DNA from: Wolbachia endosymbiont of Meromenopon meropis | GTDB lineage: Bacteria; Pseudomonadota; Alphaproteobacteria; Rickettsiales; Anaplasmataceae | NCBI GenBank assembly: GCA_029784595.1 | Contig: JAJETZ010000002.1 | Span: 203,491-267,490, forward strand | DNA length: 64,000 bases | Reading direction: 5' to 3' | Shown here: piece after piece, positions 40,783 to 51,371 of the stretch | Numbering within the stretch: position 1 is the first letter of the stretch | Layout: every line of letters begins with the position of its first letter | Position numbers and translations under genes: made by a program | The notes under the pieces: model-generated | The model's database searches: none | Told to the model about the DNA's origin: nothing | The model's input: the letters and a program-made list of their open reading frames with translations, nothing else

Positions 40783-42430
40783 TCTACCATTTGATTATAT
40801 ATCAACTATGTATTTTAGATAATAGACAATTTAAGTCAAATGAATTTTCCTATAAGTAAAAGAGGACTTATACAACTAAAATTAAGCAACAATAATAATT
40901 GTTAATAACATATTGTTCACCATATTTGCTAAAAACTCATTTACTAAATAAAGATGTACTATTCGATAGTTTGAATCTTTAATTATATTTTTATAAATAT
41001 TACTATTTTTCTTATTATTTTAAATTTTTATATCGTGATTTTATCATGTGTTGTTCTTGTGCGGTTATTTGCTTTTAGTATAAGTAAATAACTTCATTTT
41101 GATTTAATTATAGGCAAATATATCAAAATAACATTTCACTACTCATAGTAAAAAAAATAAAAAACGTAAAAAAATTTACTTTTATACCGAATATTTATGT
41201 CGCTTAATATTTAGAGTTAAAGATAAGTTTTAAATTTAAACATCTGAAGTTTCATTTTTAGAGAAGTAAATTTGCAAAATTCGTTAATAAGTAAAATTTA
41301 CTTTTTATTAATCAATAATAAAAATTAACAAAAGTTGTATAAAAACCATACATCAAGACTACAGATAATTTCATTCAGCGGTAATTTTGAAATTATAGAA
41401 TATTGATATCAAGCTATATATTTATTCTTGTCTTCTTCAATATATTAAAAAAGCATTGAATATGTGATGAGTTTATAATAAACAGAAACTGTGATACCAT
41501 TTTCAGTTCAAAAAAAATACATTTTCATACCAAGGTTCTTGTCGAGCATTCATTGTTTCATATGATGCTTGACTTAAGTTTTTGTAAACATTGATAGAGT
41601 TCAATTAAACTCTTTAGAATAATCAACGGTGCTAAACACAGCAATAACGCCTAAAACTCTAGGTAAAATATATATAAAAAAATAGAAATAAAATATAATC
41701 CATCATCGGTTTGACTTGAATCACCAGATAAACATTACTTTTTAATGAATTATTTTCCGAAAATTAAACATTACTTCGATTAAAATTAAGATAATTAGGT
41801 AATAACTCTATTATTGAAATAGCTATATCATTAAGTGTACTTACTTTTACACATATACATTATGTGTAAAAGTAGTATACTATGTATAAAGAAAAGCAGC
41901 TTTTTATCTTTAATAACTTTTAATAAAGTAAATTTAATTTAATTTAATTAAATAATGTAGCTATCAAAATATAGCAGTATTTTTTTTAATCTATGGTAAA
42001 TCATTCTCTATCTTGTATGCTATTTAGAATAAATTACTTTTATAGTAAAATACACTAACTTACTTTTATCGAAAAGTAGTAAAATAATGTTTTACCGACA
42101 AGTAAAGATATTCTACACAACAAATACTAAAGCAGATATTTGTTATTTTTACAAAAATGCCACTATTAGTGGCTTATCAAAAATTCTGAATTAATTAAAT
42201 TATCTAGTCAAACATAGTGATTAAAGAGTAAAAGATAATAAATTCTTGAAAAGAATTTATATAAAACAAATCTTCTCAAGATCAAAATTTATACCTACAT
42301 TTATCTTGCGCTAAAACATATTCCAAGGAAAAAGAATTTTCAATCAATTATACTTATCAACAATGCACCAATACAGTATTCCTAAAATTTGAAATGATTA
42401 TATAGGTTTATCATAAACTATACTCACATT
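40783..42430. other. Long intergenic region between rpsP and tpiA
   Basis: About 1.65 kb of AT-rich DNA. It should contain the rpsP-cluster promoter at its left end and the tpiA terminator at 42148-42173. A short (TTTAA)n-type stretch lies near 41935-41955. No gene or RNA is recognised. Confidence 0.55.
42148..42173 (-). terminator. Rho-independent terminator distal to tpiA
   Basis: GCCACTA (42159-42165), T, TAGTGGC (42167-42173) form a perfect 7-bp stem. On the minus strand it is followed by ATTTTTGT, a T5 run. It lies about 260 nt after the tpiA stop, with no other minus-strand gene between. Confidence 0.5.
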
Positions 42431-43147
42431 TTAAAAAGATAAAAATAAACTTCTTTCAACCTGCTGTGTAATATTGTAAAAATGATCAAAATCTAAACTT
42501 GCACCGCCAATTAAAACTCCTGACATATTTGATATATTCAATAAATTTTTTATATTTTTCGAATTGACTGAACCACCATATATAACATGTTTTTTACTAG
42601 TACATGATTTTATTATCTCTATTATTTCGACAATTGAATCGTTATTTGGTATATTTCCTGTGCCAACCGACCATACGGGTTCATACGCTACAGTATATTC
42701 ACCATGTGTTGGCAGACGATTTTTGCATTGACATTCTATTATTTTCTCTATTTTTTCATTCTTACAATCGTCTATTACATTTTCACCTACACAAATAATA
42801 GGATGTAAACCTGATTTTATTGCTATTTCTGATTTAAGCTTTATTTCACTGTCTGTTTCGTTAATTCTTTCAGAATGCCCAAGTATTACGTGAGTACATC
42901 CTAACTCACTCAACATTTCTGCACTTATTTCACCTGTATAAGAACCAGATATTTTATGATGGCAATTCTGAGCTCCTATACTAATATTAGTACTTAGTTC
43001 TACGTTATCTGGAAATGATGTAAAAGATGGACAAATTACTAGTTTAGATGAAATCTCACTACTCTTACTGTTGAGTTTGGTTATAAAATCAACAAAAGAA
43101 GAACGTGTTCCATTCATTTTCCAATTTGCTACTATTAAAAAGAACAC
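42431..43147 (-). CDS. tpiA: Triosephosphate isomerase
   Basis: TpiA interconverts dihydroxyacetone phosphate and glyceraldehyde 3-phosphate; in Ehrlichia it serves gluconeogenic or partial glycolytic routes. With the GTG start at 43147 the protein has 238 residues beginning [13 protein letters not shown] (Lys10), with catalytic His91 in VILGHSERI, Glu156 in [11 protein letters not shown], and the phosphate-binding YGGSVNS and LIGGAS. A frame from 43204 adds a hydrophobic run foreign to the family, so I prefer the GTG, though no clear Shine-Dalgarno sequence decides it. Somewhat shorter than the usual 250 residues. Confidence 0.93.
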   Translation of the reverse strand: MFFLIVANWKMNGTRSSFVDFITKLNSKSSEISSKLVICPSFTSFPDNVELSTNISIGAQNCHHKISGSYTGEISAEMLSELGCTHVILGHSERINETDSEIKLKSEIAIKSGLHPIICVGENVIDDCKNEKIEKIIECQCKNRLPTHGEYTVAYEPVWSVGTGNIPNNDSIVEIIEIIKSCTSKKHVIYGGSVNSKNIKNLLNISNMSGVLIGGASLDFDHFYNITQQVERSLFLSF

Positions 43148-43204
43148 AACTACCACCACATACCAAAGTGAGAAATGCACAAAACACACTAAAAGAAACC
43201 TCAC

Positions 43205-43966
43205 CGCATTTGCTTATCACTTTAATAAAATCAGTCGTACTCAAAAAGATGTATTTTGTAACATTACACTCACATCAAAAATGTATTTTTAACTAAAATA
43301 CAATAAGATTGTTGGTCAAACTCATTATAAAGTCAAATACAATTAAATCAATAAAGTTTTAATATTTAGTAGTATTACTAAATTGACAATAATAAAAAAT
43401 AAAAATAGTTAAAGTTAAATTGGTTCTGTGATAGAACTTAAAAAAAAGTTACAGAGAAAGAATGAGTCTTTAAACTTTGTTAAACATACAAAAAAACAAA
43501 ACGTAGCAAATAAAATCAAAAATAATTTTCAACACTCATGATAGACAAGATTAATATTAACTATACTGAAAAACTTTCAATATGTATTAATGCGCCCATA
43601 GATTAGAAAAAATAAAAACCAAAGATATGAATAGTGCTATATATATCTAAATGTATAAATATTAGATTAATTGATATATAAATTTATACATAAGATATTT
43701 AATATAATTTTAATAGTAAATTACTAAATTTTAATAACTTAAGAAGTGTACAAATAAATGGTACAATTACCATTGCTTTCTAATTTTATTTGCGCAATTA
43801 AGATTAACATCTTTGAGATAGCTTAATCAAATAAACAGGATTACCATTAATAATTACTACTAATACTTGTAAAATATTGATCAAAACCTTAAAACCACAT
43901 AATAAATAAAATAATCGTGAAATCAGAAAAAACCTTGAATTTTTTCAAAGCTAATTTTAAAGATTA
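43205..43966. other. Intergenic region between tpiA and virB8-2
   Basis: About 760 nt of AT-rich DNA containing the presumed tpiA promoter on the left and the virB8 terminator on the right. No gene is seen. Confidence 0.55.
43927..43950 (-). terminator. Rho-independent terminator of virB8-2
   Basis: On the minus strand CTTTGAA, loop AAAA, TTCAAGG form 7 bp with one G-T pair, followed by six T (A-run at 43927-43932). It begins 17 nt after the virB8 stop codon, so the gene is transcribed as the last of its unit. Confidence 0.65.
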
Positions 43967-44641
43967 TTAATATCTATAATTATAACCATTAACAATAAAT
44001 TTAAATGGTATTATACCGCTTAGTGCTGCCTGTGTATTGGACAAAGTAAAGCCGATATCAACAGTTCGATTTTCTACATGTTTATCTTGTTCGATTGTAA
44101 AAACTAAAACAGCATTTCCAGCAAACGTAACTAAATCCTTAATTGATCGATCGATTGATAATTTGACTACATTTATATTAGAAATTTTTTTCTTAGATAA
44201 AAATAAATCGCCAGTTTCATTAATTATTTTTTCTTGAAAGTCTTGATAGACTTTATATATGGAATTATTTTGTATAAATTTTTCTTGGTATTCTGGATTA
44301 ATACCTCTACTAGATTCATACATTTCAGCGTATTTACTCACTAAGTACTTAGCTATAGAAGTATATTCATCATCATTTTTTTTATCAAAATCAAGCTTAC
44401 GTATTATAGAAAACTCGTCTTCTACATAGTTCATGTATTTTACAAAATTAAAATCTCTTCTAATAGGAAATAATAAGTATATATTTAATAATAATAAACA
44501 TAAGCATATTAATAAAAACGATACTATCAATGTCATCCAAGATCTTTCTGCTATGCAGGACAAGTATCTATAACAGTACCACTCAACCGCTTCATTAAAA
44601 TAACTCTTGTTTTTTATTGATTCAAGTAACTTATCTTCCAT
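43967..44641 (-). CDS. VirB8-like type IV secretion protein (VirB8-2)
   Basis: VirB8 is a bitopic inner-membrane assembly factor of the type IV secretion system. The 224-residue protein has a cytoplasmic N terminus with WYCYRYLS (21-28), one membrane helix (about 36-58), and a periplasmic domain with YTSIAKYLVSKYAEMYESSRG, matching the family IARYLVKxYVExRE pattern. The C-terminal strand IIPFKFIVNGYNYRY stands where VirB8 proteins carry NPxGF, so that motif is degenerate. No other virB gene is near. Anaplasmataceae are known to carry a second, solitary VirB8 copy, and I assign this gene to it by context. Confidence 0.8.
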   Translation of the reverse strand: MEDKLLESIKNKSYFNEAVEWYCYRYLSCIAERSWMTLIVSFLLICLCLLLLNIYLLFPIRRDFNFVKYMNYVEDEFSIIRKLDFDKKNDDEYTSIAKYLVSKYAEMYESSRGINPEYQEKFIQNNSIYKVYQDFQEKIINETGDLFLSKKKISNINVVKLSIDRSIKDLVTFAGNAVLVFTIEQDKHVENRTVDIGFTLSNTQAALSGIIPFKFIVNGYNYRY

Positions 44642-45568
44642 AAGATATAACTCATATTAAATTATAATAACAACTATAAACCATGAAAATTTCAAAATAA
44701 ATTTAAATCATTCAAGGCAGAAGGTACGATAATTCTATTTTAGTCTGATTACTGCAAAATAAAAACTTGTCGATTTATTTACATTTGATTATCTTCACAT
44801 TAAAATTCTTAGAGTTAAGCAGACACACGTGCTCCCATATAAATCTTGATTTCAACAAGAAGTAATATATTTATATTTTGTTACTAAAATAAACAAAATT
44901 CATCAAAAATGATATTTTTCTCCTATCTTTACTTGTTACAATTATCTTGCTAAGAAGAATAAATTTACTGCATGATTTAAAATCAACACTTTAGTATTTT
45001 CCCTTTAATGAAATTTACATTCATCATCAACATACTTATTGAAATTTAGATTATATTATCTTTAAATAAAGCCACAAAATTCACAAATTCATACGTATTC
45101 AAAATACCAAAATAACATGAACTCTTTTGTACTCAAAAAAAACTCATTGTACAAAATATCAAAATGCGTTACACATCTGTAGATTTTATCTGACTTTAAA
45201 TACATATTTTAATATAAAAATTTTTAAAAAGATATGAATCTCATCTGCAGAAAATTCATCTACATAAGTTGATAATGAAGCATATCAGTAATAATTTTCT
45301 ACAAATTTTCGCACCAATTGCTTTATTTAACTCAAAAAAAATACTTCATGTAAATACTATATTTATAGTTCCTTCATTTTATATTCAAAGTTGTAATTCA
45401 GCTCTGATTTAGAAATCACATTTTTTAATTAAAAATTAATACTTTTTATATTTAGTATAATTTTGTCAAAAGCTCTGTAAGCTATCACAAATTAAATCTA
45501 TTAGAAAGTAAAATTACATGAATCCTTTGAATATTAAGATTGACAGTAATCTTTATAATAAATTCACA
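44642..45568. other. Intergenic region between virB8-2 and holB
   Basis: About 930 nt with no supported gene. The left part should carry the virB8-2 promoter; a 5-bp stem (ACACT/AGTGT) overlaps the end of holB and a 6-bp AT stem (AAGATT/AATCTT) lies just after it. Confidence 0.5.
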
Positions 45569-46420
45569 CTACAAAGTGTTGCAATTCAATGCACTTGATG
45601 CAACGATATTGATCGCACTAGCCAAAACATGTTTTTTATCAAGGTGAAACTGCTTGGCGGCAATAAAAAGTTCATCTAGCTTTTTCCATTTATTTAGTAA
45701 AATTTCAACACCATCTATTCCCTTTTTTATTTTATCTAAAACGTAAATCTGAATTATATATGACGCTACTTCTAACTCGATTTCACTGTTTATTGCTTTA
45801 TAAATTGCTTCTGGATTATGCAAATTACAAAGAAATGTATAAAAACGTTTGTATACTTCACAAGTATTGTTATTTATTGCATTTATTATCACTCCTGGCA
45901 TTCCAGGAAATAAAGCAATAATTTCATTAAGTATCTGATTATTTGATTTATTACATTTAGATAATACAACTTGTCTAGTTTCATAATAAGTTAATGATGA
46001 TAAATTTAATTGAAAACATCTACATTTGATTATAGTTTGTATATCATGTGGCTTGTGACTAATTATAAATATTTTAGAATTCTTTGGAGGCTCTTCTAGT
46101 ATTTTTAATATTGCATTTTTTGCGTTGTTTGTCATCGATTCTAAGCTATCTATAATAGCTATTTTGTATTCCGATTGAATAGGACTTAGGTATAAAAAAT
46201 CCTTCATTTTTCTTATTTTTTCTATTCCTATAACGTTGTTCTCAACAACACATAAATCTAATGCTATTTCATTACAGTTTTTTATAAGAAACCAATTAGA
46301 GAAGGATTTTATGAGCGTTGCTTTTCCTATTCCCCTTTTACCACAAATTAACCAAGTCTGAACAGATAAATTATTCATCAGCCTTTTTTTAGCTTGATCA
46401 TGACCTACTACTTCTCTCAT
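45569..46420 (-). CDS. holB: DNA polymerase III delta prime subunit
   Basis: HolB is the clamp-loader delta' subunit of the replicative polymerase. The 283-residue protein has VGHDQAKKRL at the start, a P-loop-like GKRGIGKA (27-34), the segment GIEKIRKMKDFLYLSP, AIIDSLESMTNNAKNAILKI and LEEPP (108-111 region), followed by FIISH. This layout is the AAA+ collar-type clamp loader pattern. It begins 9 nt after tsaC, so both share a transcript. Confidence 0.92.
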   Translation of the reverse strand: MREVVGHDQAKKRLMNNLSVQTWLICGKRGIGKATLIKSFSNWFLIKNCNEIALDLCVVENNVIGIEKIRKMKDFLYLSPIQSEYKIAIIDSLESMTNNAKNAILKILEEPPKNSKIFIISHKPHDIQTIIKCRCFQLNLSSLTYYETRQVVLSKCNKSNNQILNEIIALFPGMPGVIINAINNNTCEVYKRFYTFLCNLHNPEAIYKAINSEIELEVASYIIQIYVLDKIKKGIDGVEILLNKWKKLDELFIAAKQFHLDKKHVLASAINIVASSALNCNTL

Positions 46421-46429
46421 TTTTTTGTA

Positions 46430-47017
46430 TTAATTCTTAGCTCGAAAAGACATTATCTGAAGTGAAGCTATACCATTTCTTAAAATCTTAATCTCATCTC
46501 CAGTTAAATCAATAACGGTAGATTCTATACCAGAAACTAAATTGTCATCTCTAATTATAGCAGATAGGTGATGTTTAATACATTGAGGTATATTTCTTGC
46601 TCTATATATGCTCTTCTCTCCTGAAATATTCACGCTGGTTGTAACTATAGGGATTTTCAGCTTATCCAATATTGAAATTGCAATAGGATGACTAGGAATT
46701 CTTACTCCTACACTACTTTTAAAGAATTCAATTGGTAATATATCCTTACTTTTAAGAGGTAAAATATAAGTAACTGGTCCAGGAGAAAAATATTCTACTA
46801 AATTGAAATACTTTTCATGTAAATTTGCAATTTTTGTTAAATTGTAAATATCACTAACTGATATAGTTAATGGTTTATTTTGAGAACGCCTCTTTACATA
46901 ATATATTTTCCTTATAGCCTCTTTGTTTAAAGCGCTGCAACCAAGAGCATAAACCGTTTCTGTTGGAAAACATACTAACAAATTATTTTGTATTGCATTT
47001 ATTACTTTAGATATCAT
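46430..47017 (-). CDS. tsaC: L-threonylcarbamoyladenylate synthase
   Basis: TsaC (Sua5/YciO/YrdC family) makes threonylcarbamoyl-AMP, the first step of the t6A modification at tRNA position 37. From the ATG at 47017 the protein has 195 residues, with CFPTETVYALGC, KRRSQNKPLTISV, the PGPVTYILPLK block and GVRIPSHPIA, then TSVNISGEKS. It is the short form without a Sua5 C-terminal domain. A GTG six codons earlier (47035) is possible. Cotranscribed with holB. Confidence 0.93.
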   Translation of the reverse strand: MISKVINAIQNNLLVCFPTETVYALGCSALNKEAIRKIYYVKRRSQNKPLTISVSDIYNLTKIANLHEKYFNLVEYFSPGPVTYILPLKSKDILPIEFFKSSVGVRIPSHPIAISILDKLKIPIVTTSVNISGEKSIYRARNIPQCIKHHLSAIIRDDNLVSGIESTVIDLTGDEIKILRNGIASLQIMSFRAKN

Positions 47018-47410
47018 ATAGTTAAAAACTTGCACCTATAATTTGTCGCAAATAATGAATAACTTTATTATAACACAAGTTTTATTTATGGCATACGTTT
47101 TTAACGGGTTAAGTTACTATTTAAAATATTGATTTAATTATGAACTACTAGATTTTTTAATATCGTTCTGAACATATAGAAACAATTAAATTAAATACTG
47201 TAATGATACAAATTCCTATAAAAATATTTATTCATAAGCTTGAATCATGTCTAAATTTATAGAATTTATCAAAAAAAATAAACTTATGGTGGAAGTAGAA
47301 TAATAGTTATTATTATCTATAGTTAGAGTAAAAAGTACATTTGAATAGTTTTTAATGTTTCAATAAATTACATTAATATAGAAGTCTTTTTTATAAATAG
47401 AAGTTTTTTA
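47018..47410. other. Intergenic region between tsaC and map
   Basis: About 390 nt of AT-rich DNA holding the presumed tsaC-holB promoter and the 3' flank of map. No gene or clear terminator is visible. Confidence 0.5.
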
Positions 47411-48238
47411 TTAAAGAAAATCATAGCTATATGGCGGAAAATGCCAATTTTTAGGCGACAATGTGAACACTTCAACACCATCTTTTGTTACTCCGAGTGT
47501 ATGTTCAAATTGAGCAGAAAGCGAAAAATCACGTGTTGTTACTGTCCAGCCATCTATTTTGCTTAGTAAAGTTTCATGTTTTCCAGCATTAATCATTGGT
47601 TCTATTGTAAAAAACATACCCTCTCTTAAAATAAGAGTTTCATTTTTATCATAAAAATGAACTACATTTGGTAATGCATGAAAAACTCTTCCTATGCCAT
47701 GCCCACAATAATTACGTACAATAGAATAGCCATAATCTTCAATATATCTCTGTATAGAGAGTCCAATTTTATTTAATTTATTACCAGGTTTAACTTGTCT
47801 TATTGCTTCTATCAGCGCTCCATAAGTAGCATCACATAAGCGTTTTGCTTTTATTGAAGGATTACCAACCCAAAACATACGACTCGTATCTCCATGCCAA
47901 CCATCCAAAATAACTGTGACATCAATATTTATAATATCTCCATCCTTAAGCTGCTTATCATCAGGAATACCGTGACACACAACAGAGTTTTTTGAAGTAC
48001 AAATAGATTTTGGATAACCTCTATAGTTCAATGGCGCTGGAATTGCACCTGCTTTTATTATAAAATCGTGACACAAATTGTTTAATTCATTGGTTGTTAT
48101 TCCCACTTCTACATACGGTACAATAAAATCAAGAGTTTCAGCTGCTAAACGTCCAGCTTTACGCATAAATTCAAAATCTTTCTGTGAGTGTATAGTTACA
48201 TTCATATTTTGTTGTACATGATCATAATCATGATACAA
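47411..48238 (-). CDS. map: Methionine aminopeptidase, type I
   Basis: Map removes N-terminal methionine from new proteins. The 275-residue protein carries the substrate His (H89 in VVCHGIP) and the five metal ligands: D106 (NIDVTV), D117 (HGDTSRMF), H180 (YCGHGIGRVFH), E213 (TIEPM) and E245 (QFEHT). The ATG at M13 (48202, MNVTIHSQKDFEFMRKAG) matches the usual family start better than the one at 48238; neither has a clear Shine-Dalgarno sequence. A GC-rich hairpin (48287-48303) lies upstream in its likely leader. Confidence 0.96.
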   Translation of the reverse strand: MYHDYDHVQQNMNVTIHSQKDFEFMRKAGRLAAETLDFIVPYVEVGITTNELNNLCHDFIIKAGAIPAPLNYRGYPKSICTSKNSVVCHGIPDDKQLKDGDIINIDVTVILDGWHGDTSRMFWVGNPSIKAKRLCDATYGALIEAIRQVKPGNKLNKIGLSIQRYIEDYGYSIVRNYCGHGIGRVFHALPNVVHFYDKNETLILREGMFFTIEPMINAGKHETLLSKIDGWTVTTRDFSLSAQFEHTLGVTKDGVEVFTLSPKNWHFPPYSYDFL

Positions 48239-48286
48239 ATTTTTGTGTAAAAATTAATAAACTTTGTTTATAATATCTTATATTTT

Positions 48287-48303
48287 CGGGGAAACAGTCC
48301 CCG
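48287..48303 (-). promoter_or_regulatory. GC-rich hairpin upstream of map
   Basis: CGGGGA (48287-48292), loop AACAG, TCCCCG (48298-48303) form a perfect 6-bp stem that is almost all G/C in a very AT-rich setting, about 50 nt before the map start. No T-run follows on either strand, so it is not a typical terminator. Confidence 0.4.
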
Positions 48304-48627
48304 TAGATGTTAATGTAAAAGTATTCAACTACATATGAACGGTATATATATGATCGATATCATCATACGATACAAATAAAATCACTTGTTCTATTACTTT
48401 GTGCTACAGTAGCATATACATATAATGTTATATATGCTTTAAATAATAAAAGTATTATGTTTAAATCTTCTAATGAAGAGTCGATTTCATATAAATGAAA
48501 ACAAAAAATTTAAATTTTTTACCAATAATAAAATTTACAAATTATATAATAGTTTATATCTTTGCGGATTCTAATGGAACTGCTATTCTTACATTTTTAA
48601 TTATTTAAAATCAAGTTTTGATAGCCT

Positions 48628-48650
48628 AATTAGCTTTTCAAAAGCTAATT
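48628..48650. repeat. Perfect 11-bp palindrome
   Basis: AATTAGCTTTT (48628-48638), C, AAAAGCTAATT (48640-48650). It lies about 190 nt after the purQ stop; no T-run follows on the minus strand. Confidence 0.65.
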
Positions 48651-48840
48651 CATAGTTAGAAAATCAAGATATGTACAAAAGGAGAGTTCTTTTTCTAGAT
48701 AAAACTTTTCACTTCTTCATATAAAAAGTCCCATAGAAAGTTAATGTTCAATATTAGAGATAAAACTATAAACTCTCAAAAAACATGAAGCGTTTTTGAT
48801 TTGATTAAAATCACGCAACATTACATATTAGTATAAAATA

Positions 48841-49647
48841 CTATATTTCATATGCAAAATATCTCAGTGCATTTTCAAATATAAGCATTCCATCGCCATA
48901 TTTTGGAACGGCATTACCTAAACGCTTGTATTTCTCCTTTTCAATAGACCAATTATCTTGTTGAGTAAAAAATATTCCTCTTTCTGGATGAGGCATTAAA
49001 GCTAATACTCTACCACTTTTATCTGACAAAGCCGCTAAATCATGTATAGATCCATTTGGATTATGAGGAAATTGCAAGTTTGCATAGTTACCGTCTTCAT
49101 CAATATAGCGCAAAGCAACAAGATTATTTTTAATTAATTGATCCAAAAAACTTAAATCCATAAAAAACTTACCTTCTTCATGAGCAACAGGAAGATACAA
49201 CTCATTTAAGTTCTGCAACCAAATAGAATTACTTTTTGGACTAACTTTTACTCTAATCCAACGACATTGATAATTATTTACATCATTATGTATTAAAGCC
49301 AATTTAGAGAATTCTGGAATCAACTTTATTAATATTTGACAACCATTACATATTCCTATAACAAGTTTATCCTGAGACAAAAAATCTTGAAACTCATCCA
49401 ATAAATTATTCTTAATACGTAAAGCAAATGCATTGCCGGCACCAGTATAATCGCCATACGAAAAACCTCCAGGAATTGCTAGTATGTCACTTGATTTCAT
49501 TTCATCTGGATTGTCAATAATTTCATTAATATGAATAATTTTCACTTTCAGATTGAAAATACCAAGTTTTCTACTGCATTCTATAAATGCAAATGCAGTC
49601 TCTTTTTCACAGTTTAAACCATAGCCAGATAAAACAATAATTTTCAT
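48841..49647 (-). CDS. purQ: Phosphoribosylformylglycinamidine synthase, glutaminase subunit
   Basis: PurQ supplies ammonia from glutamine to PurL in purine synthesis. The 268-residue protein is a class I glutamine amidotransferase with PGGFSYGDYTGAG (59-71), the nucleophile C100 in GICNGCQIL, and the His-Glu pair in LMPHPERGIFF. It is about 35-40 residues longer than the typical small PurQ, mainly towards the C-terminal half (around 140-170). It begins 3 nt after pstA with no functional link known between the two. Confidence 0.95.
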   Translation of the reverse strand: MKIIVLSGYGLNCEKETAFAFIECSRKLGIFNLKVKIIHINEIIDNPDEMKSSDILAIPGGFSYGDYTGAGNAFALRIKNNLLDEFQDFLSQDKLVIGICNGCQILIKLIPEFSKLALIHNDVNNYQCRWIRVKVSPKSNSIWLQNLNELYLPVAHEEGKFFMDLSFLDQLIKNNLVALRYIDEDGNYANLQFPHNPNGSIHDLAALSDKSGRVLALMPHPERGIFFTQQDNWSIEKEKYKRLGNAVPKYGDGMLIFENALRYFAYEI

Positions 49648-49650
49648 GAA

Positions 49651-50898
49651 TTACAAATTCAAAAATTCAAAATTTTTTTTTATAAAATTTGCTACTAAAT
49701 TCAAAGCAAACAGCATTATCAACAAAGCTATAATTGCAATAGCAGCAAGCTCAATAAATCCAATCTCAGGACTACTTGACCATATGTATACTTGTACAGG
49801 CAAAACAGTTGCCGGATCCAAAAAAGATTCCGGTATATCAGCTATGAACGCTGCCATACCTACCATAAGTAATGGAGAGGACTCACCTAAAACTCTTGCA
49901 ATTGCAAGTAAAGTTCCGTGTATTATTCTAGGTAATGCAATAGGCAGGGAGCAATCTAATATCACTTTAATATGAGACGCTCCAAGCGCAAAAGCTGCAT
50001 CTTTTATTGTGATAGGAACATTGGCAAAGGCATTTTTTGTTGCAATTATAATATTAGGTAACATCATAAATGAAAGAGTCATTCCACCAACAAGTAATGA
50101 AGAACGAGGTAAGCCAAATACACCGAGATATAAAATCAATCCTACCACACCAAATATTATCGAAGGCACTGCAGCAAGACTGTTTATGCTAACTTCTACA
50201 ATAGAAGTTATTATATTGTTTTTTGACATAAATTCACAAAGATAGATACCTGACATAATTCCTATCGGCAATGCCAAAATTAAACATACTATAATGATCA
50301 TCAATGAACCAATAAATCCACCTAAAATACCCGAATTTTCAGGTTCGCGAGAATCAGATCTAAGAAATAAAGACTTATTAAAGAACTTTTTTACCCTACC
50401 TTTTTCTTTTAACCAGCTAAGAAGTTGGGCATAATGATTATCCGAATATCTACCCTTGTTTATTGAATTGATTATGCTTGAGGCAGTAAACCAGACTTCA
50501 TGTTCACCATTGTACTGCATCACACAAAAAAAATTTTCTAATTCTTTATAAGAATTTCGACTTAAAATTTCATCACCAATTTTAAAATTGGTTCCTTTAA
50601 ATACTTTTAGTAAAGAATTGTTAAGTAAATCAATAGACTTATATCGTAAATCACTACGGTTATCTTTTAATGCAAAATCAGAAGTTATCTCAACTGGCAA
50701 TAAAATTTTAGTTATTGTTAATGCACTGTAAGAATTGATCAGTATACTTAACAATATACATATAGGACAACCAAGAGAAATAACTAATGTCGCAAGAGAA
50801 CAGAAATGCAATATTTTGTTTCTTTTATTTTTCTTTCTTATTCGATCATTCACACGTCTGGAATGAAGTAGTTTGAGGAATCCTGTCTTTATTCTCAT
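49651..50898 (-). CDS. pstA: Phosphate ABC transporter permease PstA
   Basis: PstA is one of the two membrane subunits of the high-affinity phosphate importer. The 415-residue protein is longer than E. coli PstA because of an N-terminal part typical of alphaproteobacteria (DUF3333): a membrane segment (about 33-55) and an external region up to about 190. The permease core follows with GGFIGSLMIIIVCLILALPIG-type helices, the EAA-like loop LGASHIKVILDCSLPIALPRI and the GESSPLLMVG segment. No pstB, pstC or pstS is near, so the transporter genes are scattered. Confidence 0.92.
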   Translation of the reverse strand: MRIKTGFLKLLHSRRVNDRIRKKNKRNKILHFCSLATLVISLGCPICILLSILINSYSALTITKILLPVEITSDFALKDNRSDLRYKSIDLLNNSLLKVFKGTNFKIGDEILSRNSYKELENFFCVMQYNGEHEVWFTASSIINSINKGRYSDNHYAQLLSWLKEKGRVKKFFNKSLFLRSDSREPENSGILGGFIGSLMIIIVCLILALPIGIMSGIYLCEFMSKNNIITSIVEVSINSLAAVPSIIFGVVGLILYLGVFGLPRSSLLVGGMTLSFMMLPNIIIATKNAFANVPITIKDAAFALGASHIKVILDCSLPIALPRIIHGTLLAIARVLGESSPLLMVGMAAFIADIPESFLDPATVLPVQVYIWSSSPEIGFIELAAIAIIALLIMLFALNLVANFIKKNFEFLNL

Positions 50899-50969
50899 CT
50901 ATTTCTAGTTTTCTTATTCATTATACAAAATATATTAAGAATCAAAATAACAACGCCTCTTTGAGAATA

Positions 50970-51371
50970 TTACGTTTTAAAACTGTGATGATTAGCTTTA
51001 TCACTTCTGCAAATGGCACGCTCTTTTATTCTTGCAGCTTTTCCAAATAATTTATACAGATAGTACAATTTCGCTCTGCGAACTTTACCTCTTCTTATCA
51101 CCTGCAATGAAATTAACGCAGGAGAGTAAATAAAAAATTGTGATACTATACTTTCTCCAAAGCTCACTCTCCTAACAAAAAAAGACGAGTGTAATCCACG
51201 ATTTCTTTTTGAGACACATACTCCTTCAAATATCTGAATACGTTCGCTCCCACCACCAATATCAACAACCTTAAAAACAATCTTTAAGTCATCACCAGAA
51301 TAAAATTCTGGTAATTTCTTACCCAATATTTGCATTTGTTGTTCGTTAAACTTTTTAAGTAGATTTGTCAT
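50970..51371 (-). CDS. rplS: 50S ribosomal protein L19
   Basis: L19 lies at the 30S-50S interface. The product of about 133 residues has the conserved [36 protein letters not shown] and [24 protein letters not shown] chose the ATG at 51371, which has GGAG 6 nt upstream, over the one at 51383. It overlaps trmD by 17 nt, an arrangement widely conserved in bacteria. The tail [11 protein letters not shown] is basic and variable. Confidence 0.96.
   Translation of the reverse strand: MTNLLKKFNEQQMQILGKKLPEFYSGDDLKIVFKVVDIGGGSERIQIFEGVCVSKRNRGLHSSFFVRRVSFGESIVSQFFIYSPALISLQVIRRGKVRRAKLYYLYKLFGKAARIKERAICRSDKANHHSFKT

Larger units (their letters stand above)
48239..48840. other. Intergenic region between map and purQ
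   Basis: About 600 nt with no gene. It contains the GC-rich hairpin at 48287-48303 and a perfect 11-bp palindrome at 48628-48650, otherwise AT-rich sequence. Confidence 0.55.
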
